Below, piece by piece: positions 48,144 to 59,829 of a stretch of DNA of 64,000 nt. Source of the stretch: Lineus longissimus. Taxonomy: Eukaryota > Nemertea > Pilidiophora > Heteronemertea > Lineidae. Position 1 is the first letter of the stretch. Every line of letters starts with the position of its first letter. The stretch is from NCBI RefSeq assembly GCF_910592395.1, contig NC_088325.1, forward strand, positions 14,324,109 through 14,388,108, read 5' to 3'. Below the pieces are notes generated by a model, which had not been told where the DNA came from, ran no database searches, and worked only from the letters and a program-made list of their open reading frames with translations. Made by a program: the position numbers and the translations under genes.

Positions 48144-51100
48144 AGAACTTACCAAATGGCTGGGCCTGCAATTCATCTAATGGTTTCTAGCTCCTCGAAA
48201 CCCGACAAAATCAAAAGAACCGAGTTTTCATATGCATAATAAAACTGTAGATTTATTATAAGAATAAATAACGCCTAGCAATTACAGGCTAGTGGTACAC
48301 TGCTCGTCATCTCTGTAGAATCTACTGTACATTAACACAATGAGCTACACCATTGGAGAGTTATGACCATGTTGTAGGAGAGTGAAAAGAGGAAAATTTC
48401 ATGAGATTTTCATGAGATTGATCAAATTTTACTTACTTCTAGCTTCATGCAGTTCAATAAGCCTTCTACTCAGGAAATTTGGCCTTCGGTGTTACAGTTT
48501 TGAATAAGAAGGGACAACATTCAAATACAGCGACATCAATTTTGGATCAGTCTAGAAAAGTTGGTTCCGAGTCATAAATCTAGATTTCAAGACATTTCTT
48601 CTCAATGCTGTACTGCTGTAAAGACAGTCAGGAGTTGTTGCGACTTAGCACAACATGTAAGATCAGTGATAAGTACAGACCAATGATTCATGGAGGTGTA
48701 ACATGCATGTACTCTTTGTAGCTGAAAAGCTCCTGACCATCTCGTCACAAACAGCAAGTTTAAACTGAGCAAAAACATCCAGATTACAATATGACCATAA
48801 AACTTACAATATCTGTGACGCTACCAGTCTAGCTACCTACACATTGAGATCAATCATGACTGACCCTGTATTGATAACCTGAGGGCTAACATGGTGAGAA
48901 ACATTACTTGATATAAAACTACATCGAAAGCTATCATCATGAATTATGGCTAAGCGTGGCTGCAAAGATGCAATGTTTCAAAGTGTCTAGTTATTCAATT
49001 TCAGAACGGAGCTGGCTTCTGAGAACCTGAATAGAATAAGAAATGAGAAGATATCGACGAATTCGCCCTCAAAAGAGACTCTGACCAGCAGGCTTTCTCT
49101 GATGGAGGACTGACTCGTCCTTAATATCCGTCTGAATTTTACTACCTTGGTTGAAAAACGAATGTATACTTGACTGAGCAAACTGCCATAAATACAGTGC
49201 ACACAAAATGTAGCACGTAGAAATCTTCCCCTCACATACCGTACATGGAATGGTTGTAAGAAACAAACTCCTTTTGGTTAAGCAGCAGTTTGTTTTCTTA
49301 TAAACTGGTATTCTAAGTTTTACAATGATATAATTCGACCATAACAAACTGGAATCCTTTACAACATGAAGTAAAACTGATTAGTTAAAAGCACAGTAGA
49401 AGAGAGACTTTTTACTGCCATTACACTTACAGTAAATCTATCCGTGGTAGTCACAGTCAGTGGATCTTAGAACAGGATATGGTATGAATCACCTTATAAA
49501 CAATGAATAATATGCCAGGTAAATACATGACGCATTGTAGATCCAAGGGATAAGGCTGCCAGTAAAACTTGATTAAAATATTCCAGATCTGACCTCGCTA
49601 AAACATTTATAAGAAGGCAGAATTTAAAGCGCTGCAAGAAGAAACGGAACACGAGAACTAGGAATGATGAGGGAACTACCAATTGGAATACTAAGAAACG
49701 ACGTCACAAAATCTTGATTGATGTGACGGCAAAAAGAAGGTGGGTGGCCCAGCTCACTTCAACAGCTACATGTACCACATACAACCATCCATATCACCAG
49801 CAGTGTAATACACTGCTGATATCACCCAAACTAATGCGCCATTTCCTGTGTGGTCTTCAGCAAATTGAGCAAGACACTGACTGTATGAAGAACATAAGAA
49901 GAACGTGTAGGTGTTGATATTTATGAGCTAGACTGTACACAATCATACCTGTTATGGCAGTAACAAGTACATCCACGAATGGGAAACAGGAGATCATCAC
50001 ATGATTTGGAAAGGCTCTTGACTTGGCTATTCCCAACAGTGACAGCTGAGCCAAAGGTTGGGAAAAGTAAAAATTCTGCTCGGTTTTATCAATGTTTGAA
50101 GTCAATTCAGTCAAGATGGCACAAAGCCTGCGAGCCAATACTGCAGAATTTTATAATGCAGTTGTTTAAATTCTTGGAATTTCAATACAGGTGAGGTGGG
50201 TGAAAAGAAAAGAGCTGTGTGATTCTCACAACAAGAAACAAGGTGTGATTCTGTTTGCAATATTTTAGGGCCTTTCAAAATGTGCAATGATCTTTTGTTC
50301 CCTATTAGATGAAATATTGACAAGCCAATGTGTTGATTTAAAAAGGACACTGTACGATACACAAAAAGCTAAATATTCTATTGCCCTAGTTACCTAAATT
50401 ATACTCACACAAAAATATATTTGGTAGGGCTGGCAGAGCCTTAAAATCCCGAGCAGTGTAAGAAAATTATAAACAATGGTACCTGGGTGTACTAAAATGA
50501 CTTTCAATATATCATGAAATAATCAAGGGACAGGTTCGAAAACATTGATGTGTTCGATAGGAACCATTTTATAGAACATGTTGAAACTGTTAACCCAAGC
50601 AGTGCCAACCCTACTCAAATAACGTCTAAAAATAGTTACCATGGTAACGTCTAAACAACCTCAACTAATCCGAGCACCATTTGAGAGCACCCAGATTAAA
50701 GGCTCTGTAAGATTTCACAACGTAAACTATACTTGACTCAGCTAACAATATCATAATTATCACCTTGTTGCCTTTGAAAATGGCGATACTTGTGAAGCAC
50801 ATTGTTGAGATCAGCATCACTTGGAATGAAGCATAAAATATGCAGAAGTCGCAAAAATTCCATTTTCAAGTTTCCAAAATGGTCAAGGCTGACAACTATG
50901 AAAAATAACTGTATCTAACAATTCATTTTGATTCACAAAAACAACTTGATTTGATCACAACTTCTATCAACTCAAGCAATGTTAACATGTTCTGAGACTC
51001 TTACAAGTTGGCAACCATGGACTATATACACATTACGATTACATTAGCATACACCATCAAAAGATTCTAGGATTTATATTAAACTAATCAAAACACCAAA

Positions 51101-51153
51101 ATAAACAGAATTCACAAGGAACAGTTCTGTGTAACTTGCTGCATTTTAAGAAT

Positions 51154-51167
51154 CCCCCCCCCCCCCC
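51154..51167. repeat. Poly(C) run
   Basis: Fourteen consecutive C in intergenic sequence. Confidence 0.95.
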
Positions 51168-52022
51168 TTAGGACTCACAAGACTATTGCCTAATTGTTTA
51201 CAAATTCAAAATTTTCCCACCCATGTCATGACCCAAAGATGGTGTGCTAAGAAATAATGTCATGAACTCACATTGATCTACTAGCAACAAATTACACAGA
51301 CATGCACCCTGCTGTCATCCAACTCCACGTCCATTCAACGAGCCATTTAAAATGCACTTTTCCTAGCAGCATTAGGTGTACCGGTAAATCGGCCATGTTT
51401 CAAGTTTTTTCCTTTTTTCTACAAAATGCTATAACTCGAATAAGAAAAGTCGCGTAAAACACTAGACTAAAAATATCTGTACACCAACAGACATGTACGT
51501 AGAAAATGCATGTGTAAAATGCTATAAATCTGGCCAAGGGTTTAAACAAGGGCTGGGAGGGCCTTTCAAAAACAGATTCAGAAAATCGAACTGATGACAA
51601 TTTATGCAGTTCATTCATTGAGAGAAAAAGTTAATAAATTGATAACTTATACATACATATAAAAACCTTCTTCTTGATTTTGAAGTATTTTCTTTTTTTT
51701 CACCAAACTTGCACTCTAAAACATCCATTTGTTTTATGAGGCATCAAAAGACTAGACAGAATATTGCTTCCAAATTTGACAAGCTGATACAAATGAGGAA
51801 AACAAGTAACATAATTTTCTGCATTGATTCTAAACAAAAACAAATTTTAAACACGTTAAATGCAGTTATTTTTTATTTTCTCTGAGCTGTTTTCTTAAAT
51901 TCCTTAAGAAACGAACAGCATCTTTCTTCATTGAAAGAATGATAAATTGTTCACGTACGAATCCTCTCAGCACATGTTGAACTGGCCACCAAAAAACCTG
52001 TAAAAACAAACCATGAACTCAA

Positions 52023-53700
52023 TTACGCATGGACTTTCACTGCTGGCGATCCAGAGTCCCGCACCCAGTGAAATCGGTCCTTCGTGTGATGTTTCGACGA
52101 ACTCTGGCCTTGTTTCTGTTTGTTGTTCGTGTTTTGTTTTTTCTGTCCTGCGTTCTTATTCTTGCTGGCGTTGTTGTTTTGCACATTTTTTTTATGATTG
52201 TTCACCAGCGGCCGCTGACTGTTCGAGTTGGTGTTGTCGTTGTGGGTTAACGCCGTGGTTTGTTCGATGAGCTTGGTGATGTCCATGTTATCCTTGTTTT
52301 CTTTGTTGTCATCTTTAAAGGTGGCAACCGTACAATAAGAACCTATACTCTCGCCAAACCTGAAATATTCAATGAGAACTTAGATGTTGAAAATGTCACA
52401 TGGACAACTTTGATATAGTTTGATTGGGCGCTCGCTGACCAGTCATGCGTTTCACCTGCAACAAAGCGTAACAGTGATCTTTACTATGGCATAGTCAGAA
52501 ATGAATTCCTGGCGTTCTTTTCATCAGATAGTTACCAAAGAATTCACTTGGTGTTACTTTTGTTAACAATAGCCAGTACAGTAGGCCACAATTAACCTAA
52601 CCAAGGACTTTGAGAGTCATTCTCAACAACAATGTCATGAATTTTAAGACAGGAAACAAATTTCCTGTTCATGTAGAAATACATGGAATGCTGCCAAGGC
52701 CGGGCAGATAAAAACATGTTGTATGCAGACCTAGTAAATACTACATGTACAAGTACCAGTAGGCCTAGAAGTATTTACACATGGCACATGGACCCGGAAC
52801 ATTAAATATCCTGATACCATAACAAGCTCATTGTCACCAATCTGTGTGTGAACCCAATTGTGAGTGTGCATGTCAAGGCCATGGTTTTAGTTGGAAAATT
52901 ATGTAAGATATTTGGATAAGTTCCAAAAACATGAACTAGGGCTGGCCGGATTCATGGAGGGTTTTGTACTCTAGGCCTACTGGCAATTACAAACAAATCT
53001 GACCTCACAGGCTGAGAAGTTTATTATGTTTTGTGATCAGGTGATGTGACTCACATGGTTCAAGTTCACATATTGACTATTGTTATTGTTCTCATATCCT
53101 TTGATCTTCATGTAGCCCAATTTCACAACGAAGACATTACCTGCAGCAGACTTCTGTTGGGTCAACCCATAGCGTGAACTCAAGGGGTAAACCCAGGTCC
53201 CGGTACTGCACCCCTGAATCAATTGCTGCTTGAGCTATCACCGGGTCAATGGGCTCAAACTCGTTGATCCGAATACACCGGTATCCCTGGCCTTTTGTTG
53301 GTTCTTCCAGGTACCAATGGTTCTCAAACTTGCTTTGTAAAATTGATATCAACTTTGATTTGAACTCTTCCAGGTGGTCATTCGTCATAGTGTCAGCTGA
53401 AGAAAGATTTTATATTTGCAATGATTCATGAACATATGTAATCTTTGGACACCCGACTGTTTCAAGCTAGGTGACTACAAATTTTCATAGTCCGAGGGCA
53501 ATTTAAAAACAAATACAAAAGCTTTTAAGGCCGTCCAGTATCTTAGTTCAGTAAGACTGGCCGACAATATTTTGGTATGGGTACACCAATTCTGACTTTC
53601 AAGTTTAACTAACGACAAGAGATTCTAGAATGAAATAAAGATTACCTTTTCGCATTAACCGAGTGAGAAATAGCACCGCTGCAGTAATTTCGTCCTTCAT
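52023..53700 (-). CDS. BTG/TOB anti-proliferative protein, BTG3/BTG4-like
   Basis: Member of the BTG/TOB family, adaptors that bind the CNOT7/CNOT8 deadenylases and slow proliferation. Minus-strand exons 53646-53700, 53141-53396 and 52023-52359 (phases 1 and 2) give 215 aa. The APRO domain fills residues 1-107: MKDEITAAVLFLTRL at the start, box A (HWYLEEPTKGQGYRCIRIN, 45-63) and box B (DLGLPLEFTLWVDPTEVCCR, 85-104). The MK-EI start and the DLGLP-E-TLWVDP-EVCCR box fit BTG3/BTG4 better than BTG1/2 or TOB. The C-terminal 90 residues are low-complexity, rich in Asn, Lys and Gln, ending RFHWVRDSGSPAVKVHA; I do not recognise this tail. The ATG at 53700 is chosen because BTG proteins begin at this residue. 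Confidence 0.92.
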
Positions 53701-54614
53701 GCCGATGGTGTTTGTGTCTCATAAGAATGTAGATCAAATTCTGTTGGTGACTGTTCTTTTACCAAATGATGTTGATAACAAAGGCAGAATCTGCAATGCA
53801 AGAGAATGAACCGAGTGTCGTAGAAAGCCAAGACAAACTTTTTTCGTAAAGGCCCTCACATCATGCGGAGGAAGCCACTGCAGCCCACAACAAACAAAAC
53901 ACCGCATGACCTTTTGTCTGGTGTGCTTAAATTATTTACCGGTAGGTTTGTTTGGGCCCGCAATGACTTCCTCCTGGTGTAGGCCTATGGGTGGTGGTTT
54001 AAAAGGGTCTAGGCCTATACTCTTTACTGTTCACTGTCACTTTAACCGATACTACCATTCATAGAGTGACTGAAACGGGTAAAAGTAGGGTAGGAAGCAC
54101 TTATGATACAACGGGGCAAAAATAGACCAACAGAAAAGGAAACGACAATGACTCATTTTGGGTGGGCATGATCATTGAATGATTGATGATGACGAAATAA
54201 TGATGATATCCTGGACTGTACGAAATCTTAGTGCATGATCATGCTGTACTGTGTTTACATGCATTGCTCTTGTACATTTACACACACCACAAGACAAACC
54301 TCCCAAAAAACTATCTTAAAATGGCTATATCTGGAATAAATTTATCAAATAAACACAATATACTAAACAAGTAACTTCTCTTTTATAAGATATTGGAATT
54401 TCAGGTCACTCACCAAAGTTTTAACGCCGAAATTTTGATTCGTTTTAGAGTTATTTTGCGATCTCCACGTTCCGACTTTCTCTATTTACAGGTTTTTATG
54501 ACGTCAGAATAACCTGCCCAATCACGCTCGAAGATCTGGGCCACTGCCCAATAACAAGCTATGTAACAAATCCCTTTCGGTTACCAAAACCGCCTTGTTG
54601 TCACAACAAAGAAA

Positions 54615-54633
54615 TGACGTCACGCGCGCCAAA
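54615..54633. promoter_or_regulatory. CRE next to E2F-like site
   Basis: A full TGACGTCA palindrome (54615-54622) is followed immediately by CGCGCGCCAAA, the complement of an E2F-type TTTGGCGCG. It lies about 915 bp upstream of the BTG start codon. Function is inferred from motif match only. Confidence 0.4.
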
Positions 54634-54822
54634 AAGCACGTTTCAGATGAATTTTCCCGCCACTTCTTTCATACATATCGGCATTTGCTTATCAAAAATA
54701 TAGTTAAAAGTGTTTGAATCACTCTAAGTAAGTTGGATTAAAGATAAGCTGTGATCATAACGGTCGTCAGCACCATGTTTGGGGTTCATGGAGTAACTTG
54801 TCTCCCGTTTCCCCCCTAAACA

Positions 54823-54842
54823 GGGGGGGGGGGGGGGGGGGG
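54823..54842. repeat. Poly(G) run, 20 bases
   Basis: Twenty consecutive G, preceded 17 bp earlier by a run of six C that could pair with it. Confidence 0.95.
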
Positions 54843-55344
54843 ACGGGGTAATTTTTAATTTTATCACTCGGAATTCTGTCCTCACTCAAGGCAAATCAGG
54901 TCTCTTGTCTTCCTGGATGAGATAATACCGGTATTCCACTTGTGGACAACATCAGCTTTATAATCTTGCCTCGAGGCTCGAAGCTGATGGTACTGGTACT
55001 AGTGGTAGGCCTACTCAGAGCGTAGGAAAGAGAATCCTATATCGACAGAGATACATACATTAAAACGCCACCTCCTCTAAGGCTTAAGCCCCTAACTGCA
55101 GCCATTAGTCAAATGAATGCCACCACTTTCACCCCTAGCTCCTACCTATAGTCCCCTTAAGAAACCCGTTCACCATTTGAACTGCACATGTGCGTTAGTT
55201 TACAATTTCATTTCCCGCGAAATCTCAAAGATCACATGACCTCCTAACGTGGATGGGATATAACATTTACCTATTCTCCAAGCGTCGTCAATGGTGATCT
55301 TTGCCGCTAAACCCACTCGGCCTACTGACTATGTAAGAATTTCA

Positions 55345-55636
55345 ACGGGCGCATGTAAAATTCGACAGACGACCGAAGACCGGGAGATTGACATTGACCG
55401 GGATGAATGGGTCGAAATCTGAATGACCATGACTACGCTTGGAGAATGGATTTTGTCGGTTTCATCCAATCAAATCTCTCGAAAACTATCGACGGGTGCA
55501 TGTAAAATTCGACAAACGGACCGAAGACCGGGAGATTGACATTGACCGGGTTGAATGGGTCGAAATCTGAATGAACATTGACTACGCTTGGAGAATGGAT
55601 TTTGTCGTTTTCATCCAATCAAATCTCTCGGAAACT
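55345..55636. repeat. Tandem duplication of about 147 bp
   Basis: Two adjacent copies share GCATGTAAAATTCGACA, GACCGAAGACCGGGAGATTG and GGAGAATGGATTTTGTCG, with a few substitutions and indels between copies. It ends just before the ETS/YY1-like promoter at 55645. Confidence 0.9.
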
Positions 55637-55644
55637 ATAACACA

Positions 55645-55670
55645 ACTTCCGGTGTTTAATCCGCCATTTT
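55645..55670 (+). promoter_or_regulatory. ETS and YY1-like promoter sites
   Basis: ACTTCCGG (ETS core on the minus strand) at 55645 and CCGCCATTTT (YY1-like) at 55661 sit 46-71 bp before an ATG with a strong splice donor. This pairing is common in TATA-less housekeeping promoters. Confidence 0.45.
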
Positions 55671-55715
55671 TAAAATTCACTTTCGTCTAGTCGTACGATT
55701 TAATTCGTTTTTGAA

Positions 55716-56126
55716 ATGCTCGTCATCAACAATCAGGTAAGTCTTTTACTTTATGATGTCCACCGAATAATGTACGATAAGTTTACAGGTTATCAACTGG
55801 ACGGAATTCCCCTCTCGATATGAAAAACCGACGTATAGCATGTAGCCTTCATCTAGCCTGCCAGGCAATATACACTAGAGTTACATGGTGTTACATTGGC
55901 AATGCACTACCTACATAATATACATAGACTAGTACATGTAAAATGTACAACATGTACAATACTCTGTTTCCAGATCATGGGGAGAATAATTCTGTGCCAC
56001 CCTTTAGAGCCTCCTGGGGACACAGGCACATGGATTGGAAATAAGAGTACAACTGCCCTGCCCGTATCTCTTTTTCCACCCGAATCTGAATCAAAAAAAC
56101 ATTTTATGTCAAATTTCAATCCCTGA
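55716..56126 (+). CDS. Possible small two-exon gene (57 aa)
   Basis: Exon 55716-55736 (ATG to AATCAG, seven codons) ends at a strong GTAAGT donor. An acceptor TTTCCAG at 55973 opens a frame in matching phase that runs to TGA at 56126: IMGRIILCHPLEPPGD, then a Trp/Gly/Thr segment and a Ser/Lys end. I recognise no family. The promoter motifs and donor make exon 1 likely to be real. The 57-aa product is doubtful: the second exon may be wrong and true downstream exons may lie further along the plus strand. Confidence 0.35.
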
Positions 56127-56162
56127 ATTCGCGCCTTAAGCAGGTTAGAATTTTTTCATTAT

Positions 56163-56369
56163 CTATTCAGTTGCGTTTCTGATGAAATTCCCTTTCCAAT
56201 GACACCAAGCATGTCCACTTCTGTTCATTTTATCAGCTTTATTCACTTTTTGAATGAGGAAACTCGCCCCAGCGTAGATGCCGGCCGGCGGCATGCCGAA
56301 TAGACGACGATTGATTTGCAGCAAAAACGCTACACTCATCAAATATGGTATTGCATGCGTAAACACCAT
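56163..56369 (-). CDS. Possible small membrane protein (68 aa), weak
   Basis: A single minus-strand frame from an ATG at 56369. It has a hydrophobic N-terminal helix (AIPYLMSVAFLLQI) followed by a basic turn and GMPPAGIYAGASFLI. Local GC and CpG content is higher than the surroundings. No family is recognised and no promoter or splice evidence supports it; a chance frame is quite possible. Confidence 0.2.
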   Translation of the reverse strand: MVFTHAIPYLMSVAFLLQINRRLFGMPPAGIYAGASFLIQKVNKADKMNRSGHAWCHWKGNFIRNATE

Positions 56370-57439
56370 TGACACATCCGATTTTTCAGCATTACAAACA
56401 ATATCACGGTGATCATATATCAGGGTGATCTCATATCATATAGTGTTACAACACTTATCAAGGAGATTCAGTGAAGATTCAAGGAGATTCATTTGTTGAA
56501 AGATTTTTTTGTCTTCAATCCCCAAATTCGCGCCTTTTTTTCAGAAAACGTCAAAAAACGCCCTCCCTCATCACTTTCTTTGGAAAAAAGGATGATCAAC
56601 TATTAAGAAACTTTTTTATGGGGCCTTAACCTTGTCCACGAAAAGTTCTACAAGACTTTTTTGTGGATTTTTTTATTCTAAATATTCAAAAATATTTGCA
56701 CGCTACAATGTGCTACTCTGGGTAACGTGTGTGCGTATCCAATAAGTTCACCACTTTTCCACCAGTTTTCATTGCAAGAAACTGTTTTAGGAAAAACAAG
56801 CAACTGTACTGAAAAAAACACCATGTACAATTTGTATAGAGACACAGTCCACTATTATCAACTAATAAAAAGGTTATTCATTCATGGCTGGCCAATCCCA
56901 TTTTACCAATCTGGCTTTGCCAATAAGATCTGACACCTTTGTTTGGTTATCTAAGACAACAATCGGCTCTTGTCAACCTTGTGAAAGAAAGTTTGGGGTC
57001 TATTACATAAAACCACTACCTGTCACATTTTATACTCCAATGCTTGGTTCACATACAGTGCAGGCAGAACATTCATTCTGGCAGGGTGCACATGGTTCTT
57101 TCAAAAAGAACTATCTCAAATTTTGACTTATTTCAACATTATGAAATAGCAAAATTACTTGTGTAAAGCATCAACGTTCTAAAGGTGGGTATCATCTCAC
57201 TGAATCTTGACGATTACATCTCGTTTTACAGGCAAAAAGGATTTTGGAAGAGAGCACAACCTTTTTTTGTCTAATTTTTGGCGGGAAAAATGCATTTTCT
57301 TGACTTGAGGCTTGGGCTCTCAATATGGAGGTTTGGAAATAGAAAATCACTCGCAGCTATATTGAGAACAACTTCTGAACAGATATCTCTTGAGATCAAC
57401 TTCTGAACAGTTGTTGGTTCTCAGAAAGCGACCAAAATT

Positions 57440-58560
57440 GGAACTTTGCCTAAGTTAATACAGAGGTCAAATGGCATAAATTAGCTATTCGAGTGTTATG
57501 GCACATTAACGCTAAAACCTGGCATCATAAACCCAGATGACCTACATTACAGTCTTGAATTACACCATATTTCGAATCAATCAGATTTATCTACTTGGCC
57601 ACCAGAGGGCCAACACTGAATTAAGGTAAAAAGTGCAATATCTTGCTAATCCGAGTTGGTGACTTGTTTCAGGGGTTGGTGTCTCACTGCCCTTTGCCAT
57701 TTGCGCCAAAACGAAAGGAAATTGAGCTTGGTGAAAGTGAAACTAATCCTGGCTAAAATTTTGGCAAAAGATAAAAAAAGATCGTCAAATGGTGAAAAGG
57801 TTGTGGAGACTCTTGATTTGAAATCATGAATATGGGAGAGACAGTGCACACTTGATTTGAACAGAAGAAATAAAGATTCACCTTTTATCCAGCATTATTA
57901 TCTTGTTATTTCTCAAACTTGGTTGTGACAGTACAGTGGTTGTGACAGTCTATACAAATTACAATACCACTGTGTCCGTCGTCGGCTGTATCCTGTTTTA
58001 AAAACAGTTGCACGTTTCTTAACCGCTAGAGCTATGAAATTTGTACACATTACCCCCTAGGTCAGGTGACCTCGGACAATGAATTTCGGTCCAATCTGAT
58101 TTTTGACTTGGCCACCAGGGGCCAGAAGTGGAAACCTAAAAAGTGTGATGTCTCTCATAAGAGTGACTCGTTTTCAATAAATTTTTATGGTAGGTTCTCC
58201 TAGCACAGGATACATCACATATCATACGTGTTTTCAATGTGACCTAATTTTCAAGATCACAGAGATCAAATGGCGTAAATTGGCCGTTTGGGTGTACTGT
58301 AACTATGGCACGTTTCTTAACCGCTGAAGCTATGGACTTGAAATTCGATACACATGACTCCCTACGTCATGTAGTTTCGGACATCGAATTTCAATCTGAT
58401 CTGATTCTCGACTTGGCCACTAGGAGGCCAAAACTAAAGAAGAAGAAAAGTGCAATATCTCGCTTATTAGTGACTTGTTTTCGAATATATTTTTTTGGTA
58501 GGTACTCCAAGCAACGATACATTAAATGTCACACCGACTTTGATTTGACCTATTACTAAC
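57440..58560. repeat. Three diverged copies of a roughly 280-bp repeat
   Basis: Landmarks recur in order near 57.45-57.67, 57.99-58.26 and 58.27-58.56 kb: CAAATGGC-TAAATT-GC, CTTAACCGCT-(G)AGCTATG, TGATT-T-GACTTGGCCAC, then AAAAGTG(C/T) and GTGACTTG-TTTC. The open frame at 58305-58559 lies inside the third copy and is not a gene. A related GGTGGCCAC stretch occurs near 42560. Confidence 0.7.
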
Positions 58561-59608
58561 TATACATGTAGCATGTTTCTTAACCAGGATGAATTCCTAA
58601 CCACCAAATATCTATACGGTATTACCCGCATACGGTGGTCCCTGGTCGTTTCATTACATGTGTACGTGCTTATTTCATGAGTTTTTGTAGAATCGCTGTT
58701 ATCATGTGTCTTTGCCAATTTATCATTATAGGTGCTACAAACCCTCTGGCCTGAGCTCCGCAATTGCAACTGAAGAATCCTGTATGATTTTGGGTATGTA
58801 TTGTATGCCATCAGGTTATGACTTGCCTTATCAGACGTCGGTCAAAAAACAGTTTCCTCAAATCAATCTGGCCACCTCAGAGCTTTTTCGTGGTGTCCAT
58901 ATCTTGGTCAGAACAAAGGGATGAGGTCAAGGAAGGCAAATCATGAAACAAATTGGGAAATATTATTCAACCATCATTTTTAGACATTTAGTATAATGGC
59001 TACGACAGTATTGGCAGAAGTACTGTTATAACGCATTGTGCCAATTTATCATTTCAGATGACACAACCTTGTCCGCAATTGCATTTGAAGATTCTCGTTT
59101 GATTTCCAAGAAGAAGGGTAGGTATAGTACCTGGTTATGACTCGTCTGACTTGTCAATAGAGGTGTCACTGTCAAATCTGTGTTATTGTTGGTAAAATAA
59201 ACTTGTAACTTCTTGATCCCCAACAGGGCCTCAAGGCAGTGAAAGAAATTACAGACTAATTATCGGCAGGTTATGGAAAAAGAATGAAACAATTGATTTT
59301 GGCACAAAGAATATGAATCAGGAGACCCATCTGGCTGTTCTCCCAAATCAACTTCATTATGTGCACTCTTCTAAGAGATCAAAGATATTAAAACTTTCAA
59401 CCTATATTTTGCATTTCAAAACAAAACATTTTTATCCCAAGAAATGTTAAAATGCAGTAATAAATTTGGTACTACATACATGTAGCCACTACTAAATCAT
59501 GTTTTGGTCATGTAATTAAAATGAATAAAGTAAATTGATAGTGACACTTCTATGCTAATCGGGCGGTTATTAAAAAGTTGTCGCCAATAGTAAGATTTTG
59601 TGTTTGCG

Positions 59609-59630
59609 TGGGTGTGTGTGTGTGTGTGTG
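59609..59630. repeat. (TG)n microsatellite
   Basis: An uninterrupted GT dinucleotide run of about ten units. Confidence 0.9.
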
Positions 59631-59753
59631 AGAGATGGGATTGGGAAAGGGTGTGGGAGGTCTTGGGGGAGGAGGGACTCTAGTCGCTGTAGTGAGTGCT
59701 GGATGTGTGACTGATCAATGTTGTGATAGTTTTGTAGTTATTGTTGTTATTCT

Positions 59754-59829
59754 AGTTGTCAGAGTAGTTATCGTAGTTATCTAGCTAGTATAGTTGTTAG
59801 AGTAGTTATCGTAGTTATCTAGCTAGTAT
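59754..59829. repeat. 38-bp tandem duplication
   Basis: AGTTGT-AGAGTAGTTATCG... is repeated at 59754 and 59792 with one substitution; a third partial copy follows. Confidence 0.9.

Larger units (their letters stand above)
46127..51870. other. Intergenic region
   Basis: No recognised gene. Contains the 101-bp tandem repeat (47637-48143), a poly(C) run (51154-51167) and several open frames of 60-113 codons without domains, the longest on the minus strand at 46306-46647. The stretch nearest 52 kb is probably BTG 3' UTR; a minus-strand AATAAA lies at 51872-51877. Confidence 0.5.
53701..55644. other. Upstream region of BTG and of the 55.7-kb gene
   Basis: No coding sequence recognised. Holds a CRE/E2F-like composite (54615-54633), the longest poly(G) run in the window (54823-54842) and a tandem duplication (about 55345-55636). 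Confidence 0.5.

Noticed and set aside
49857..50138. 93-codon minus-strand frame with an internal GTATGA donor
   Set aside because: Hydrophobic segment looks chance; no partner exon and no recognisable family.
58305..58559. 84-codon plus-strand frame
   Set aside because: Lies wholly within the third copy of a noncoding repeat at 57.4-58.6 kb.
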